A stretch of 54,010 bases of DNA from Kitasatospora phosalacinea (GCF_000716545.1 NZ_JNWZ01000057.1:1-54010); one strand, 5' to 3'. Positions 1 to 12,900 are shown, counted from the stretch's first letter. Translations and numbers: made by a program. Notes: generated by a model from the letters alone, not told the origin.

Positions 1-490
1 GGGCGGGGTGGTCGCGGGCGGGGGCGGGGTGGGGGCGTACGGCGGGCGTACGGGAGCACGCCCGGGCCGCAGGGGCGCTCGGGGGTCACGGGGGGAGCGT
101 CGACGGGCGGGCGGAACAGGCCGGGACATACCGGTCGACAATCGGTCGAAACGGTCGGCGGTGCGCACTGACGAGCGAATTGGCATATGACCGGGGCTTT
201 TTCGCATTCGCTCATTTGAATGATTACGCGGGGATCACGGAGAGATCATTCATCGCGACCTCGATGAACCCGACAACGTGATAGGAATAGTTATGTTTTA
301 CGGGGGAAGCCGTGCGCCGGGCGGGTCGCCGACGTGCGCGGCCGTCGCACCGCCGTCCCCCGGGAGCGGAACGCGCGGACGACCGCGCCGGGGGGCAGGG
401 GAATACGGGGGCATCACCACGGCGCGTCCGGGAGACCGGCGGGCCGTTCAGCAGTAACACCGGACCGACAACCGACCAGGGGTGGGAAAC
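1..490. other. Gene-free leader region upstream of the MbtH gene
   Basis: I see no convincing gene in this stretch. The first 180 bases are G-rich with no ribosome binding site or protein family that I recognise. From about 180 to 300 the base composition falls to a much more AT-containing stretch, unlike the rest of the window. That is the usual look of an actinomycete promoter region ahead of a biosynthetic operon. It contains two short inverted repeats, listed separately. No -35/-10 pair could be assigned with confidence. Confidence 0.55.
218..268. promoter_or_regulatory. Inverted repeats in the promoter region of the first NRPS operon
   Basis: Two overlapping perfect inverted repeats are visible. 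GAATGAT (218-224) pairs with ATCATTC (245-251) across 20 bases. TTCATCG (249-255) pairs with CGATGAA (262-268) across 6 bases, the compact geometry of a dimeric regulator site. They lie in the AT-richest part of the leader, 220-270 bases before the MbtH start. No regulator gene for this operon is inside the window, so the binding protein is unknown. Function as an operator is inference. Confidence 0.35.
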
Positions 491-709
491 GTGAGCAATC
501 CTTTCGACGACGAATTCGGGCGCTTCTTCGTGCTGGTGAACTCCGAGGCGCAGTACTCCCTCTGGCCCGCGCACCTGGACGTCCCGGGCGGCTGGGAGCA
601 GGTGGGCGGCGAGGGGTCCCGGCAGGAGTGCCTGGACGTGATCGAGCGGGTCTGGACCGACATGCGCCCGGCCGGCCTGGTCGCGGCGATGGAGTCCGGC
701 ACCGGCTGA
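491..709 (+). CDS. MbtH-like protein, NRPS adenylation-domain helper
   Basis: A small cytosolic protein of 72 residues, the normal length of the MbtH family. These proteins bind NRPS adenylation domains and support their folding and activity. The family signature is clear: an N-terminal NPFDDE, then VLVNSEAQYSLWP, a VPGGW segment and a final WTDMRP. The GTG at 491 is chosen over the in-frame GTG at 482 because it gives the usual MSNPFDD start and is preceded by an AGGGGTGGG ribosome binding site. It lies 220 bases before the first NRPS gene and is probably its partner. The second NRPS locus in the window has no MbtH gene of its own. Confidence 0.95.
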   Translation: MSNPFDDEFGRFFVLVNSEAQYSLWPAHLDVPGGWEQVGGEGSRQECLDVIERVWTDMRPAGLVAAMESGTG

Positions 710-845
710 CCCTCCCCGGATTGCCGCGTGGTGGGATTCCCCCGCGCGCACCGGATCGACCGGCGCGGGCCGGGGGCCGCGTTCCGCGGCTCCCGGCGGC
801 ATTCCCCCGCGAATTCATCGGGAATTTCTCCCCCACGGGCGTTCC

Positions 846-869
846 CGGGCCGACCAGGCGGTCGGCCCG
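846..869 (+). terminator. Hairpin between the MbtH gene and the first NRPS gene
   Basis: A 10-bp perfect stem (846-855 with 860-869) and a 4-base loop sit in the 220-base gap between mbtH and the NRPS gene. There is no T-run after it. It could be a partial terminator or RNA-processing site that sets mbtH mRNA above NRPS mRNA. This is a structural observation only. Confidence 0.3.
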
Positions 870-929
870 CGTCCGTGGTGCTCCCCGTTCACCGCTGGAA
901 ATCCCCCACCGAACCGAGGTGTCGTCGGC

Positions 930-3900
930 ATGCCCGAAAACCGTCCCGTCCCGTCGGACGAGTCCGCTACCGAACTGCTGGAACTGACCGCGGCGCAGGA
1001 GGGCGTGCGGTACGGCCAGCTGCTCGACCCGGACAGTCCGAAGTACAACATCGCCGAGTGCCTGGAGATCCGCGGCGGGCTCGACGAGGAGCTGTTCGCG
1101 GTGGCGGTGGACCGGGTGCTGCACCTGTGCGACAGCGCCAACACGGTGCTGGTGGAGCGGGACGGCCGGGTCCGGCAGCGGGTGGTGCGGCCTCGGGAGC
1201 CCCGGCGGCGGCTGCGGGTGGTGGACCTGACCGGGGCGGCGGACCCGGTGGCGGCGGCGGAGCGGTACATGGCCGGGGAGACGGCCCTCGTCGACGACGT
1301 GGCGGCGCCCGCGCACCACCACGCGCTGCTGCGGCTGGGGCCGGACCTGCACTACTGGTACGTCCGCTACCACCACATCGCGGTGGACGGCCTGAGCGGC
1401 GCGGTGCTCGCGCGGGCCACCGCCGAGCTGTACACCCGGGCGGTGGGCGGCGCGGACCCGGCGGCGGTGGCGGTGCCGCCGGGCGGGCGGGCGCTGCGGG
1501 AGCTGGTGGCGGACGAGGCCGCCTACCGGGCCTCGGAGCGCTTCGCGGCGGACCGGGCGTACTGGGTGGGGCGGTTCGCGGACCGCGCGGACCAGGGGGC
1601 GGGCGGGGGCGGGCTGCTGCGCCGGCGCACCGACCGGGACGGCGGGGGCGCCGGAGGGCCGGGCGCGGGCGGGCTGCACACCGGCGAGACGCTGGCGCTG
1701 CCGGTGTTCGACGGGCTGCGGCGGCTGGCCGCGGAGAGCCGCACGACCTGGAGCGCCGTCCTGGTGGCGGCGGTGGCGGCGTACGCGGCCCGGGTCTCCG
1801 GCCGCGGGGAGGTCTGCGTGGGGCTGGCCTCGCACGGGCGCCCCGGCGGGCTGCGGGGCGCGGTCGGGATGACCGCGACGATCCTGCCGCTGCCGCTGGC
1901 CGTCGAGCCGGGCGTGACGGTCGGGGGGCTGGTGCGGGCGGTGGCCGCCGAGATGCGCGGGGCGCTGCGGCACCGGCGCTTCCCGCGCGAGCAGCTGGCC
2001 CGGGAGCTGAACCTCGCGGACGGCGGGGCGCGGCTGACCGATCTGGTGGTCAACATCATGGGGTACGACTACGCGCTGGACTTCGCGGGCAGCCCGGCCA
2101 CCTCCCGGCTGCTGTCGATCGGGCCGGTCGACGACGTCTCCCTGTTCGTCTCGGAGCGCTCGGAGGGCACCGGCCCGCTGATCGGTTTCGACACCAACCC
2201 GGAGCTGTACCACCCCGAGGACGTCCGGCTGCACCAGCGGGCCGTGCTCGGCTTCCTGGCCGCGTTCGCCGCGGCGGGTACCGACGCGCCGGTGGACGGC
2301 CTGCCGCTGGTCGACGAGGGGGAGGCCCGGGAGCTGCTGGCCGGCGGGCGGGGCGCCGGACTGCCGGCCGGGGCGGCGCGGGGCGGTCTGCCGGAGGCGT
2401 TCGCCGCGCGGGCGCGCCGCCACCCGGCGGCCCCGGCGGTGCGGGACGGCGGCGCGGTGCTCTCGTACGGGGAGCTGGAGCGGGCGGCCGCCGCGCTGGG
2501 CCGGGCGCTGACCGGGTGGGGGGTGCGGGCCGAGGACGGGGTCGGCGTCCTGGTGGGGCGTTCGGCGGCGGTGGTGACGGCCTCGCTGGGCGCGGTGGTC
2601 GCGGGAGCGGCGTACGTGCCGATGGACCCGGACTGGCCCGGCGAGCGGCTGGACCGGGCGGCCGGGGTGGGCCGGGTGCGGGCCCTGGTGGTCGACGAGG
2701 CGGCGGCCGGGCGGGAGTGGGTGGCCGAGGCCGCCGGGCGGCTGCCGGTGCTGGTGGTGGACCGGCTGGGCGGCGTGCTGCGCGGCGCGCCGGAGCGTCC
2801 CGGCGCGCTGCCGGGGCCGGTGCGCGGCGACCGGCTGGCGTACACCGTGTTCACCTCGGGCTCGACCGGGCTGCCCAAGGGCGTCGGGGTCACCCACGCG
2901 GACGTGGCGGCGCTGGCGGCGGACGCGGCCTGGGCGGACGGGGCGGTGGACGCGGTGCTGATGCACTCGGCGTACGTCTTCGACGCCTCGACGCCTGCGG
3001 GTGGTCGCGGCGGGCGGCGAGGCGGCCGCGCCCGACCTGATGCGGCGGATCGCCGGGGCGGCGCCGGGCACCCGGGTGCTGCACGTGTACGGGCCGACCG
3101 AGACGACGACGTTCGCGACCCGGTACGAGGTGCGCCCGGAGGCGTCCGGGGTGCCGCCGATCGGCCGGCCGCTGGACGGGATGCGCCTGTACGTGCTGGA
3201 CGCGGCGCTGCGGCCCGTCCCGCCCGGCGTGGTGGGCGAGTTGTACGTGGGCGGCGCGGGGGTGGCCCGCGGCTACCTGGGACGGCCGGACCTGACCGCG
3301 GCGCGGTTCGTCGCCGACCCGTTCGAGGGCGGCGGCGCGCGGGTGTACCGCACCGGGGACCTGGTGCGCTGGACGGCGGACGGCGACGTCGAGTACGTGG
3401 GGCGGGCGGACGGGCAGGTGAAGCTGCGCGGCTTCCGGATCGAGCCCGCGGAGGTCGAGAACGCGCTGCTGGCCCTCCCGGACGTGGACGACGCGCGGGT
3501 GCTGGTGCGCGAGGACGTCCCCGGCAACCCCCGGCTGGTCGGCTACGTGGTGCCGGCGCCCGGCGCCCGGCCGGACGGCCCCGGCCTGGCCCGCGCGCTG
3601 GGGCGGGTGCTGCCCGCGTACACGGTGCCCGGCGCGTTCGTCCTGCTGGACGCGCTGCCGCTGAACGCCAACGGCAAGGTGGACCGGCGGGCGCTGCCCG
3701 CACCGGTGGCGCCGGCCGCCCGGACCGCGCCGCGCACCGCGCGCGAGGAGGTGCTGGCGGGCCTGTTCGCCGAGGTCCTGGGCCTGGAGCGGGTCGGCGT
3801 CGACGACGACTTCTTCGCCCTGGGCGGGCACTCGCTGCTGGCCACCCGGCTGGCCGCCCGGATCCGGGCGGCCACGGGTGCCGAGGTGGGGCTGCGCGAG

Positions 3901-6900
3901 GTCTTCGGGCACCCGACGGTCGCCGCGCTGGCGGCCGTCCTGCGCCCTGCCGGTGCCGGTGGCCGGCCCGCGCTCGTCGCGGAGCGCAGACCCGACCCGC
4001 TGCCGCTGTCGTTCGCGCAGCAGCGGCTGTGGTTCCTCAACCGGGCGGGGGCCGCCGGTTCGGGGGCGGCCGGGGGCGCGGGCGACGACGTCTACAACGT
4101 GCCGCTGGTGCTGGCGCTGGACGGGCCGCTCGACGCGGCCGCGCTGCGGTCGGCGCTGGGCGACGTGCTGGAGCGGCACGAGAGCCTGCGGACGGTCCTC
4201 GCGGAGCGGGACGGCGTGCCCCGGCAGGTGGTGCTGGAGCCCGCCGCGGCCGCCGCGCTGGTGCCGCTGGAGGTCGACGCTCCCCCGGCGGGTGACGTGG
4301 CGGGTGACGCGGCCGGCGGGCCGGAGGACGGGCCGGTGCGGGAGTGGGTGGCCGGGGTGGTGGCGCGGTCGGCGGCGGAGCCGTTCGACCTCGCCGTCGA
4401 CCTGCCGGTGCGGGCGCGGCTGCTGCGGCTGGGGCCGGAGCGGCACGTGCTGGTGCTGGTGCTGCACCACGTGGGGGCCGACGGCTGGTCGCTGGCTCCG
4501 CTGTGCCGGGACCTGGGGGCCGCGTACCGGGCCCGGACGGGCGGCGGCGGGCCCCAGTGGCCCCGGCTGCGGGTGCAGTACGCGGACTACGCGCTGTGGC
4601 AGCGGCGGCTGCTGGGCGCGGACGACGACCCGGAGGGCCTGGCCGCGCGTCAGCTCGGGTTCTGGCGCGAGGCGCTGGCCGACCTGCCGGGGCCGGTCGC
4701 GCTGCCGTGGGACCGGCCCCGTCCGGCCGTTCCCGGCCACCGGGGCGGCGCGGTGCCGTTCGAGCTGGACGCCGGGACGTACGGGCGGCTGGTGCGGCTG
4801 GCCCGGGAGAGCGGCTGCACGCCGTTCATGGTGCTGCACGCGGCGCTGGCCGTGACGCTGCACGCGCACGGCGCGGGCACCGACGTCCCGCTGGGCACCG
4901 CGCTGGCGGGGCGCACCGACGAGGCGCTGGACGAGCTGGTGGGGTTCTTCGTCAACACCGTGGTGCTGCGCGCGGACCTGTCCGGTGACCCGGGCTTCCG
5001 TGAACTGGTGCGCAGGGTGGCGGAGTTCGACCTGGCCGCGTTCGAGAACGCCGACCTGCCGTTCGAGCGGCTGGTGGAGGAGCTCAACCCGGACCGGTCC
5101 GGCGGCCACCACCCGCTGTTCCAGACCATGCTGGTGCTGCAGAGCCAGCGTCCGGCCGTGCTCGACCTGCCGGGCGTCACCGTGCGGGACCTGTCGGGGC
5201 CGCCGTCGACCAGCAAGTTCGACCTGACCTTCTCGCTCACCGAGCTGGACGGGGACGACGGGGTCCGCCTCGGCGGCCACCTGGAGTACGCCGCCGAGCT
5301 GTTCGACCGGGGGACGGCGCGGGCGCTCGCGGACCGGTTCGCCCGGGTCCTGGGCCTGGTCGCGGAGGATCCGGAGCTGACCGTCGGGATGATCGACCCG
5401 CTGGCGCCCGAGGAGCGCGCGGGGCTCCTGGCGCGGGGGCGCGGCGAGTCGCGGCCGCTGCCGGGCTCCGACGTGCCCGGGATGGTCGCCGGCCGGGCGG
5501 CCCGCACCCCCGACGCGCCCGCCGTGCGGGACGCGCGCACCCGGCTGACGTACGCCGAGCTGGACGCCCGGGCCGACGCGCTGGCGGGCGTGCTGCGCGG
5601 GCGCGGGGTGGGCGGGGGCGCGCTGGTGGCGCTGGCCTCCGCGCCGTCGGTGGAGGCGGTGGTCGCCATGCTGGCGGTGCTGCGGGCGGGCGCGGCGTAC
5701 CTGCCGGTCGACCCCGGGTACCCGGCGGCGCGGATCCGGCAGATGCTGGAGGACGCCCGGCCGGTGCTGCTGCTCACCGGGACGGGCGTGCCGGCCGACC
5801 TGGCGGCGGGCCCGGTGCCCCGGCTGGCCCTGGACGCCCCGCTCCCGGAGGCGGCCGGTCCGGGAGCGGCCGGTCCGGTGGATCCGGCGGCGGCCGCGTA
5901 CGTGGTCTACACCTCCGGGTCGACCGGCCGTCCCAAGGGCGTGGTCGTCCCGCACCTGGCGCTGGCCAACCACATGGCCTGGATGGCGCGCCACCTGGAG
6001 CTGGCCCCCGGCGACCGGGTGCTGGCCCGCACCTCCACCAGTTTCGACGCCTCCGTGTGGGAGCTGTGGCTGCCGTTGACCTGCGGCGCGGAGGTGTGCG
6101 TGACCCCGGCGGAGGCCAACCGGGAGCCGCGCGAGCTGCTCGACTGGATGCGTCGCTTCGACGTCACGGTGGCCCAGTTCGTGCCCTCGCACCTGGCGCT
6201 GGTCCTCGCGGAGGAGGGCGTGGAGCCCGCCGCCGCCCTGCGGGCGGTGCTGTGCGGCGGCGAGGCGCTGCCGCGGTCCCTGGCGGCGGCGGTGGCCGAG
6301 CGGTGGGGGGTGGCGGTGCACAACCTGTACGGGCCGACGGAGGTGACGATCGACGCGACGGCGCACCGGGTGGCCGGGGCGGAGCCGCCGGCGGCGGGCG
6401 GGTCGGTGCCGATCGGGCGGCCGGTGGACGGGATGCGGGCGTACGTGCTCGACGGGCGGCTGCGGCCGGTGCCGCCGGGCGTGGTCGGGGAGCTGTACCT
6501 GTCGGGGCCGAACCTGGCGCGCGGCTACCTGGGGCGGCCGGGGCTGACGGCCGGGCGCTTCGTCGCGGACCCGTTCGAGGGCGGCGGGGCGCGGATGTAC
6601 CGCACCGGCGACCTGGTGCGGTGGTCGGCGGACGGGCTGCTGCACCACGTCGCGCGGGCGGACGAGCAGGTGAAGCTGCGCGGGTTCCGGGTGGAGCCGG
6701 GCGAGGTGGCGGCGGCGCTGCTGGCGCTGCCGGGGGTGTCGGCGTCCTGCGCGGTGGTGCGCGAGGACGTGCCGGGGCGGCCGCGGCTGGTGGGGTACGC
6801 CGCGGGGGCGGGGGTGTCGGGCGGGGCGCTGCGGGAGGCGCTGGCGGGGGTGCTGCCGGGGCACCTGGTGCCGGAGGCGGTGGTGGTGCTGGACGCGCTG

Positions 6901-9900
6901 CCGCTGCTGCCGAACGGGAAGGTGGACCGGTCGGCGCTGCCCGCGCCGCAGGACGGGCGCGGCGACGGCCGGGGCCCGCTGGGGGCGCGGGAGGAGCTGG
7001 TCGCGGGGATCTTCGCGGAGGTGCTGGAGCGTCCCGCGGTCGGGCCGGAGGAGGGGTTCTTCGAGCTGGGCGGCCACTCGCTGCTGGCGATGCGGGTGGT
7101 GGGCCGGGTGCGGGCCGTGCTGGGCGCGGACCTCGCGGTGCGGACGCTGTTCGACCACCCGACGGCGGCGGCGCTGGCCCGGGTGCTGGACCCGGCGGCG
7201 CCGCACCGGCCGCCGGTGGTGGCGGCGCGGCGGCCCGATCCGGTGCCGTTGTCGTTCGCCCAGGGGCGGCTGTGGTTCCTGAACCGGATGGAGGGCCCCG
7301 GTTCGGTCTACAACCTGCCGCTGGTGCTGGAGCTGCGCGGCGGGCTGGACCCGCGGGCGCTGCGCGGGGCGCTGCTGGACGTGGTGGAGCGGCACGAGTC
7401 GCTGCGCACGGTCTTCCCGGAGCGGGACGGCGTGCCGTACCAGCTGGTGCTGCCGGCGGCGCAGGCGGCGCCGTGTCCGCCGGTGGAGGGCGTCGCGCCG
7501 AAGGACCTGGAGGCGGCGGTGCTGGCGGCGGTCGGCGAGCCGTTCGACGTGCTGGTGGACGTGCCGTTGCGGGCCCGGTTGCTGCGGGCGGCGCCGGAGC
7601 ACCACGTGCTGGTGCTGGTGCTGCACCACATCGCGGGCGACGGCTGGTCGCTGGGGCCGCTGGTGCGGGACCTGGGCGAGGCGTACCGGACCCGGCTGGC
7701 GGGCGGGGCGGCCCCGGTGGGGCGGCCGTTGCAGTACGCCGACTACGCGCTGTGGCAGCGGGAGCTGCTGCGCGGGGACGGGGAACTGCTGCGGGAGCAG
7801 CTGGCTTTCTGGCGGGGCGCGTTGGCGGGCCTGCCGGGGCTGGTGGACCTGCCGTGGGACCGGCCGCGGCCGTCGGTGGCGGATCCGCGCGGCGCGGTGG
7901 TGGAGTTCGAGGTGCCGGCCGCGCTGCACGCGGCGCTGCTGGGGCTGGCCCGGTCGGCGGGCAGCACGCTGTTCATGGTGCTGCGGGCGGCGGTGGCGAC
8001 GCTGCTGCACCGGCACGGTGCCGGGGAGGACGTCCCGCTGGGGGCGCCGGTGGCGGGGCGGACGGACCCGGGGCTGGAGGACCTGGTCGGTTTCTTCGTC
8101 AACACGCTGGTGCTGCGCACCGACCTGTCGGGCGACCCGACCTTCCGCGAACTGCTGCGCCGGGTGCGGGAGTTCGACCTGGCGGCGTACGCGCACCAGG
8201 ACGTGCCGTTCGAGCGGCTGGTGGAGGAGCTGAACCCGGCGCGGGCGCGGGACCACCACCCGCTGTTCCAGACCGTGGTGGTGCTGCAGAACCAGCGGGC
8301 GGCCCGGCCCGAGCTGCCGGGCCTGGCGGTGGAGCAGCGGCTGGTGCACAACGGGCTGAGCAAGTTCGACCTGACCTTCTCGTTCTCCGAGGAGGGCGCG
8401 GGGCTGTCGGCGGGGCTGGAGTACGCGACGGCGCTGTTCGACCGCTCGACCGCCGGGGCGCTGGCGACCCGGCTGGTGCGGCTGCTGGAACTGGTGGCGG
8501 CGCGGCCGGACCTGCGGCTGTCGGGGTACGACCTGCTGACGGCCGAGGAGCACCGGCGGATCGCCCGCTGGGGCACCGCCCGGGCGCTGCCGTCCGGACC
8601 GGCCGGCGACGCCGCCGTCGACGCTGCCGCCGCCGACGCCGGGACGCTGCCCGCGCTGTTCGCCCGCCGGGCGCGCTCCGCGCCGGACGCGGTGGCGGTG
8701 ACGGACGGCGCGGCGGCCCTGTCGTACGCCGAACTGGACGGCCTGTCGGCCGGGTTGGCGGCGGTACTGGCCGGGCACGGGGTCGGGCCGGAGGACCGGG
8801 TGGGCGTGCTGCTGGGCCGTTCGGCGGCGGTGGTGGTGGCGTCGCTGGGCGTGGTGCGGGCGGCGGCGGCGTACGTGCCGCTGGACGCGCGCTGGCCCGG
8901 CGAGCGGCTGGACCGGGTGGCGGAGGTGGCGCGCCCGCGGCTGCTGGTGGTGGACGAGGAGACCGCGGCCGGGCCGTGGGTGGCGGGGCGCGGCCTGCCG
9001 GTGGTGGTGCTGGACCGCCTGGGCCGGGTGCTGCGCGGCGCGCCGGAGCGCCCGGGCCGTCCGGTCGTCGTGCCGGAGCCGCGGGCGCTGGCGTACGTGA
9101 TGTTCACCTCGGGCTCGACCGGGCTGCCCAAGGGCGTCGGGGTCAGCCACGCGGACGTGGCGGCGCTGGCGGCGGACGCGGCCTGGGCGGACGGGGCGGT
9201 GGACGCGGTGCTGATGCACTCGGCGTACGTCTTCGACGCCTCGACTCGCGGGACTGCGGGTGGTGTGCGCGGGCGGCGAGCTGGCCTCGCCGGACGCGAT
9301 GCAGCGGGTGGCGGCGACGGCGCCGGGCACCCGGGTGCTGCACGTGTACGGGCCGACCGAGACGACGACGTTCGCGACCCGGTACGAGGTGCGGCCGGAG
9401 GCGTCGGGGCCGCCGCCGATCGGCCGGCCGCTGGACGGGATGCGGCTGCACGTGCTGGACGGGGCGCTGAACCCGGTGGCGCCGGGCGTGGTGGGCGAGC
9501 TGTACCTGGCGGGCCGGGGCGTGGCGCGCGGCTACCTGGGGCGGCCGGGCGCGACGGCGGACCGCTTCGTGGCGGACCCGTTCGCGGCGGACGGCTCCCG
9601 GATGTACCGCACCGGGGACCTGGTGCGCTGGACGGCGGACGGCGAGGTGGCGTACGTCGCGCGGGCGGACGGGCAGGTGAAGCTGCGCGGTTACCGGGTC
9701 GAGCCGGGCGAGATCGAGGGCGTGCTGGCGGGCCTGCCGGAGGTCGCGGACGCGTTCGTGCTGGTGCGCGAGGACGTGCCGGGCGACCGGCGGCTGGTGG
9801 CGTACGTGGTGCCGGCGGCCGGGGCGCGCCCCGGTCCGGCGGCGCTGGCGGGCGCGGTGGGCCGGATCCTGCCCGGGTACATGGTGCCGTCGGCGGTGGT

Positions 9901-12900
9901 GGTGCTGGACGCGTTCCCGCTGAACCCGAACGGGAAGGTGGACCGGGCGGCGCTGCCCGCGCCGGCCGAGGACGGGCCGCGGCGCGGCCGGGCCCCGCGC
10001 ACCCCGCGCGAGGAGCTGGTCTGCGGCCTGTTCGCGGACCTGCTGGGCCGGGCGTCGGTGGGCGCGGACGACGACTTCTTCGCCCTGGGCGGGCACTCGC
10101 TGCTGGCCACCCGGCTGGCCGCCCGGCTGCGCGCGGCGCTGGACGTGGACGCCGGGGTGCGCACGGTCTTCGAGCACCCGACGCCGGCCCGGCTGGCGGC
10201 CGCGCTGGACGGCACCCGGGCGTCGCGTCCTCGGCTGGAGCGGGCGGCGCGCCGACCGGAGGCGGTGCCGCTGTCGTACGCGCAGCAGCGCCTGTGGTTC
10301 CTGCACCGCTTCGAGGGGCCGAGCCCGACGTACAACGTGCCGCTGGTGCTGCGCCTGACCGGTCCGCTGGACGCGGCCGCGCTGGAGCGGGCGCTGCGGG
10401 ACGTGGTGGAGCGGCACGAGGCGCTGCGCACGGTCTTCCCCGAGACGGGGGGCGTGCCGCGCCAGCTGGTGCTGGACGCGGCGGGCGCGGACCTGGACCT
10501 GACGCCCCGGGACGTCGACCCGCGGCGGCTGGACGAGCTGCTGTCCGCGGAGACCGCGCACGCCTTCGACGTGGCCGTCGAACGCCCGGTGCGGGCCCGG
10601 CTGCTGCGCACGGGGGCGCGGGAGCACGTGCTGGTGCTGCTGGTGCACCACATCGCGGGCGACGGCTGGTCGCTGGCGCCGCTGGCCCGGGAGCTGGGCG
10701 AGGCGTACCGGGCCCGCTCGGCGGGCCGGGCGCCGGAGTGGGCCGAGCTGCCGGCGCAGTACGCCGACTACACGCTGTGGCAGCGCGCCCTGCTGGGCGA
10801 CGAGGCCGACCCGGGAAGCCTGGCGGCGCGTCAGCTCGCCTTCTGGGAGGAGGCGTTGGAGGGCCTGCCGGAGGTGCTGGAGCTGCCGCTGGACCGGCCC
10901 CGGCCGGCCGCGGCCTCGTACCGGGGCGACGCGTTCGCCGTCCCGGTGGACGAGGACGTCCACCGGGCGCTGGACGGCCTGGCCCGGGCCCGGGGGTGCA
11001 GCCTGTTCATGGTGCTGCAGGCCGCGCTGGCGGCGCTGCTGCGGGCCCACGGCGCCGGGGAGGACGTCCCGCTGGGCACGCCGGTGGCGGGCCGCACCGA
11101 CGAGGCGCTGGACGGCCTGGTCGGCTTCTTCGTCAACACGCTGGTGCTGCGCACCGACCTGTCCGGCGACCCGACCTTCGAGCAGGTCCTGGACCGGGTC
11201 CGGGAGTTCGACCTGGCGGCGTACGCGCACCAGGACGTGCCGTTCGAGCGGCTGGTGGACGCGCTGGAGCCGGAGCGGACCGAGAGCCGCCACCCGCTGT
11301 TCCAGGTGATGCTGGTGCTGCAGAACAACGCGGACGCGGAGCTCGACCTGCCGGGCCTGGCGGTCGCGCAGCAGCCGGTGCGCACCGGCGTGAGCAAGTT
11401 CGACCTGACCTTCTCGTTCACCGAGCGCCGGGACGGCCGGGGGCGCCCGCTGGGCCTGGACGGGACGCTGGAGTTCGCCACCGACCTGTTCGACCCGGCG
11501 ACGGCCCGGGCGCTGGCGGTCCGGCTGGTGCGGCTGCTGGGCGTGCTGGCCGGGGACCCGGCGCGGCGGGTGCGGGCCGTCGAGGTGCTGGACGGCGCGG
11601 AGCGGGCCGCGCTGGCGGCCGCCGCGCACGGGGCGGTCCGGGCGGGGGCCGGGCGGTCGGTGCCGGAGGCGTTCCGCGCCCAGTGCGCGCGCACGCCGGA
11701 CGCGGTCGCCGTGCTGGACGGCGCGCGGAGCCTGAGCTTCGCGGCGCTGGACGCCCGCTCCGACGCGGCCGCCCGGCTGCTGCGCGGGCGCGGGGTGGGC
11801 CGGGGCGACGTGGTCGCGCTGGCCCTGCCGGGCACGGTGGAGCAGGTGGTGGCGATGCTGGCGGTCGTCAAGGCGGGCGCGGCCTGGCTGCCGCTGGACC
11901 CACGCTACCCGGCGGCCCGGCTGCGCTTCGTGGTCGAGGACGCCGGGCCGGTGCTGCTGGTGACGGCGGCGGCGTTCCTGTCCGGGCTGTCCGGCCTGTC
12001 CGAACTGACCGGGCTGCCGGTGCTGGTGCTGGACGAGGCGGCCCTCGCGGCGGCGCCGGTGGACGTGCCGCTGCCGGAGCCGGGGCCGCTGGACGCCGCG
12101 TACGTGATCCACACCTCGGGCTCCACCGGCCGCCCCAAGGGCGTGGTGGTGCCGCACGGCGCGCTGGTCAACCACATGGCGTGGCTGGCCGGGCACCTGG
12201 AGCTGACCGACCGGGACCGGGTGCCGGCCCGGACCTCGCCGAGCTTCGACGCCTCGGTGTGGGAGACCTGGCTGCCGCTGCTGCACGGCGGCGCGACCTG
12301 CCCGGTGCCGCCGGAGCTGGACCACGACCCGGCGGGCCTGCTGGCCCGGATGCGCGAACTGGACGTGACGCTCGCCCAGTTCGTGCCCTCGCTGCTGAAC
12401 CTGGTGCTCGGCGAGACGGCCGGCCGCGAGCAGCCGCCGGCCGCGCTGCGGGCGGTGCTGTGCGGCGGCGAGCCGCTGACGGCCGCGCTGGCCGGGCGGG
12501 CGGCGCGGGCCTGGGGCGTCGCGGTGCACAACCTGTACGGGCCGACCGAGGCGACCGTCGACGCCACCGCGCACCGCTGGCGGCCGGAGGTGGACGGGGC
12601 GGGCGGCGTGCCGCTGGGCGCGCCGGTGGACAACACCTCGGCGTACGTCCTGGACGAGGACCTGCGGCCCGTCCCGCCGGGCGTGCTGGGCGAGCTGTAC
12701 CTGGCCGGGGCGGGCCTGGCCCGCGGCTACCTGGGGCGGCCGGGGCTGACGGCCGAACGCTTCGTGGCCTGCCCGTTCGGCGCCCCCGGCGAACGGATGT
12801 ACCGCACCGGCGACCTGGTGCGCCGGGGCCCGGACGGGCTGCTGCGCTACGCGGGCCGGGCGGACGACCAGGTCAAGCTGCACGGCCTGCGGATCGAGCC

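Larger units (their letters stand above)
930..3960 (+). other. NRPS module 1 (C-A-T); A domain damaged
   Basis: The enzyme begins with a C domain, so it either accepts an acyl or aryl starter or carries an inactive relic. Its opening ([22 protein letters not shown]) resembles the C domains that follow aryl or acyl starters, as in DhbF/EntF-type enzymes. HHIAVDG is intact. The A domain has [10 protein letters not shown] and YGPTETTTF, but the stretch carrying pocket positions 239 and 278 is missing. The surviving pocket residues (D, A, then A, G, V, T, F) fit a Val/Ile-type A domain. The carrier site GGHSLL is at about 3823-3840. Confidence 0.6.
7225..10215 (+). other. NRPS module 3 (C-A-T); A domain damaged
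   Basis: C domain with HHIAGDG near 7624, an A domain interrupted at about 9245, and a carrier site GGHSLL near 10090. Remaining pocket residues (D, A, C, G, V, T, F) again point to an aliphatic Val/Ile-type pocket. Sequence similarity to module 1 is very high, including the repeat blocks that flank the break. Confidence 0.6.

Noticed and set aside
8..190. 60-codon open frame at the left edge
   Set aside because: Gly/Arg-only composition, no ribosome binding site and no neighbours that support it.
2985..9259. Programmed ribosomal frameshifting in the NRPS
   Set aside because: Not only the frame changes: about 58 conserved residues are also missing at both sites, which frameshifting cannot explain.
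414..9330. Very long open frames on the minus strand opposite the first NRPS genes
   Set aside because: They are Arg/Pro/His-rich products of high-GC codon bias, with no family motifs, and mirror clear NRPS domains on the plus strand.
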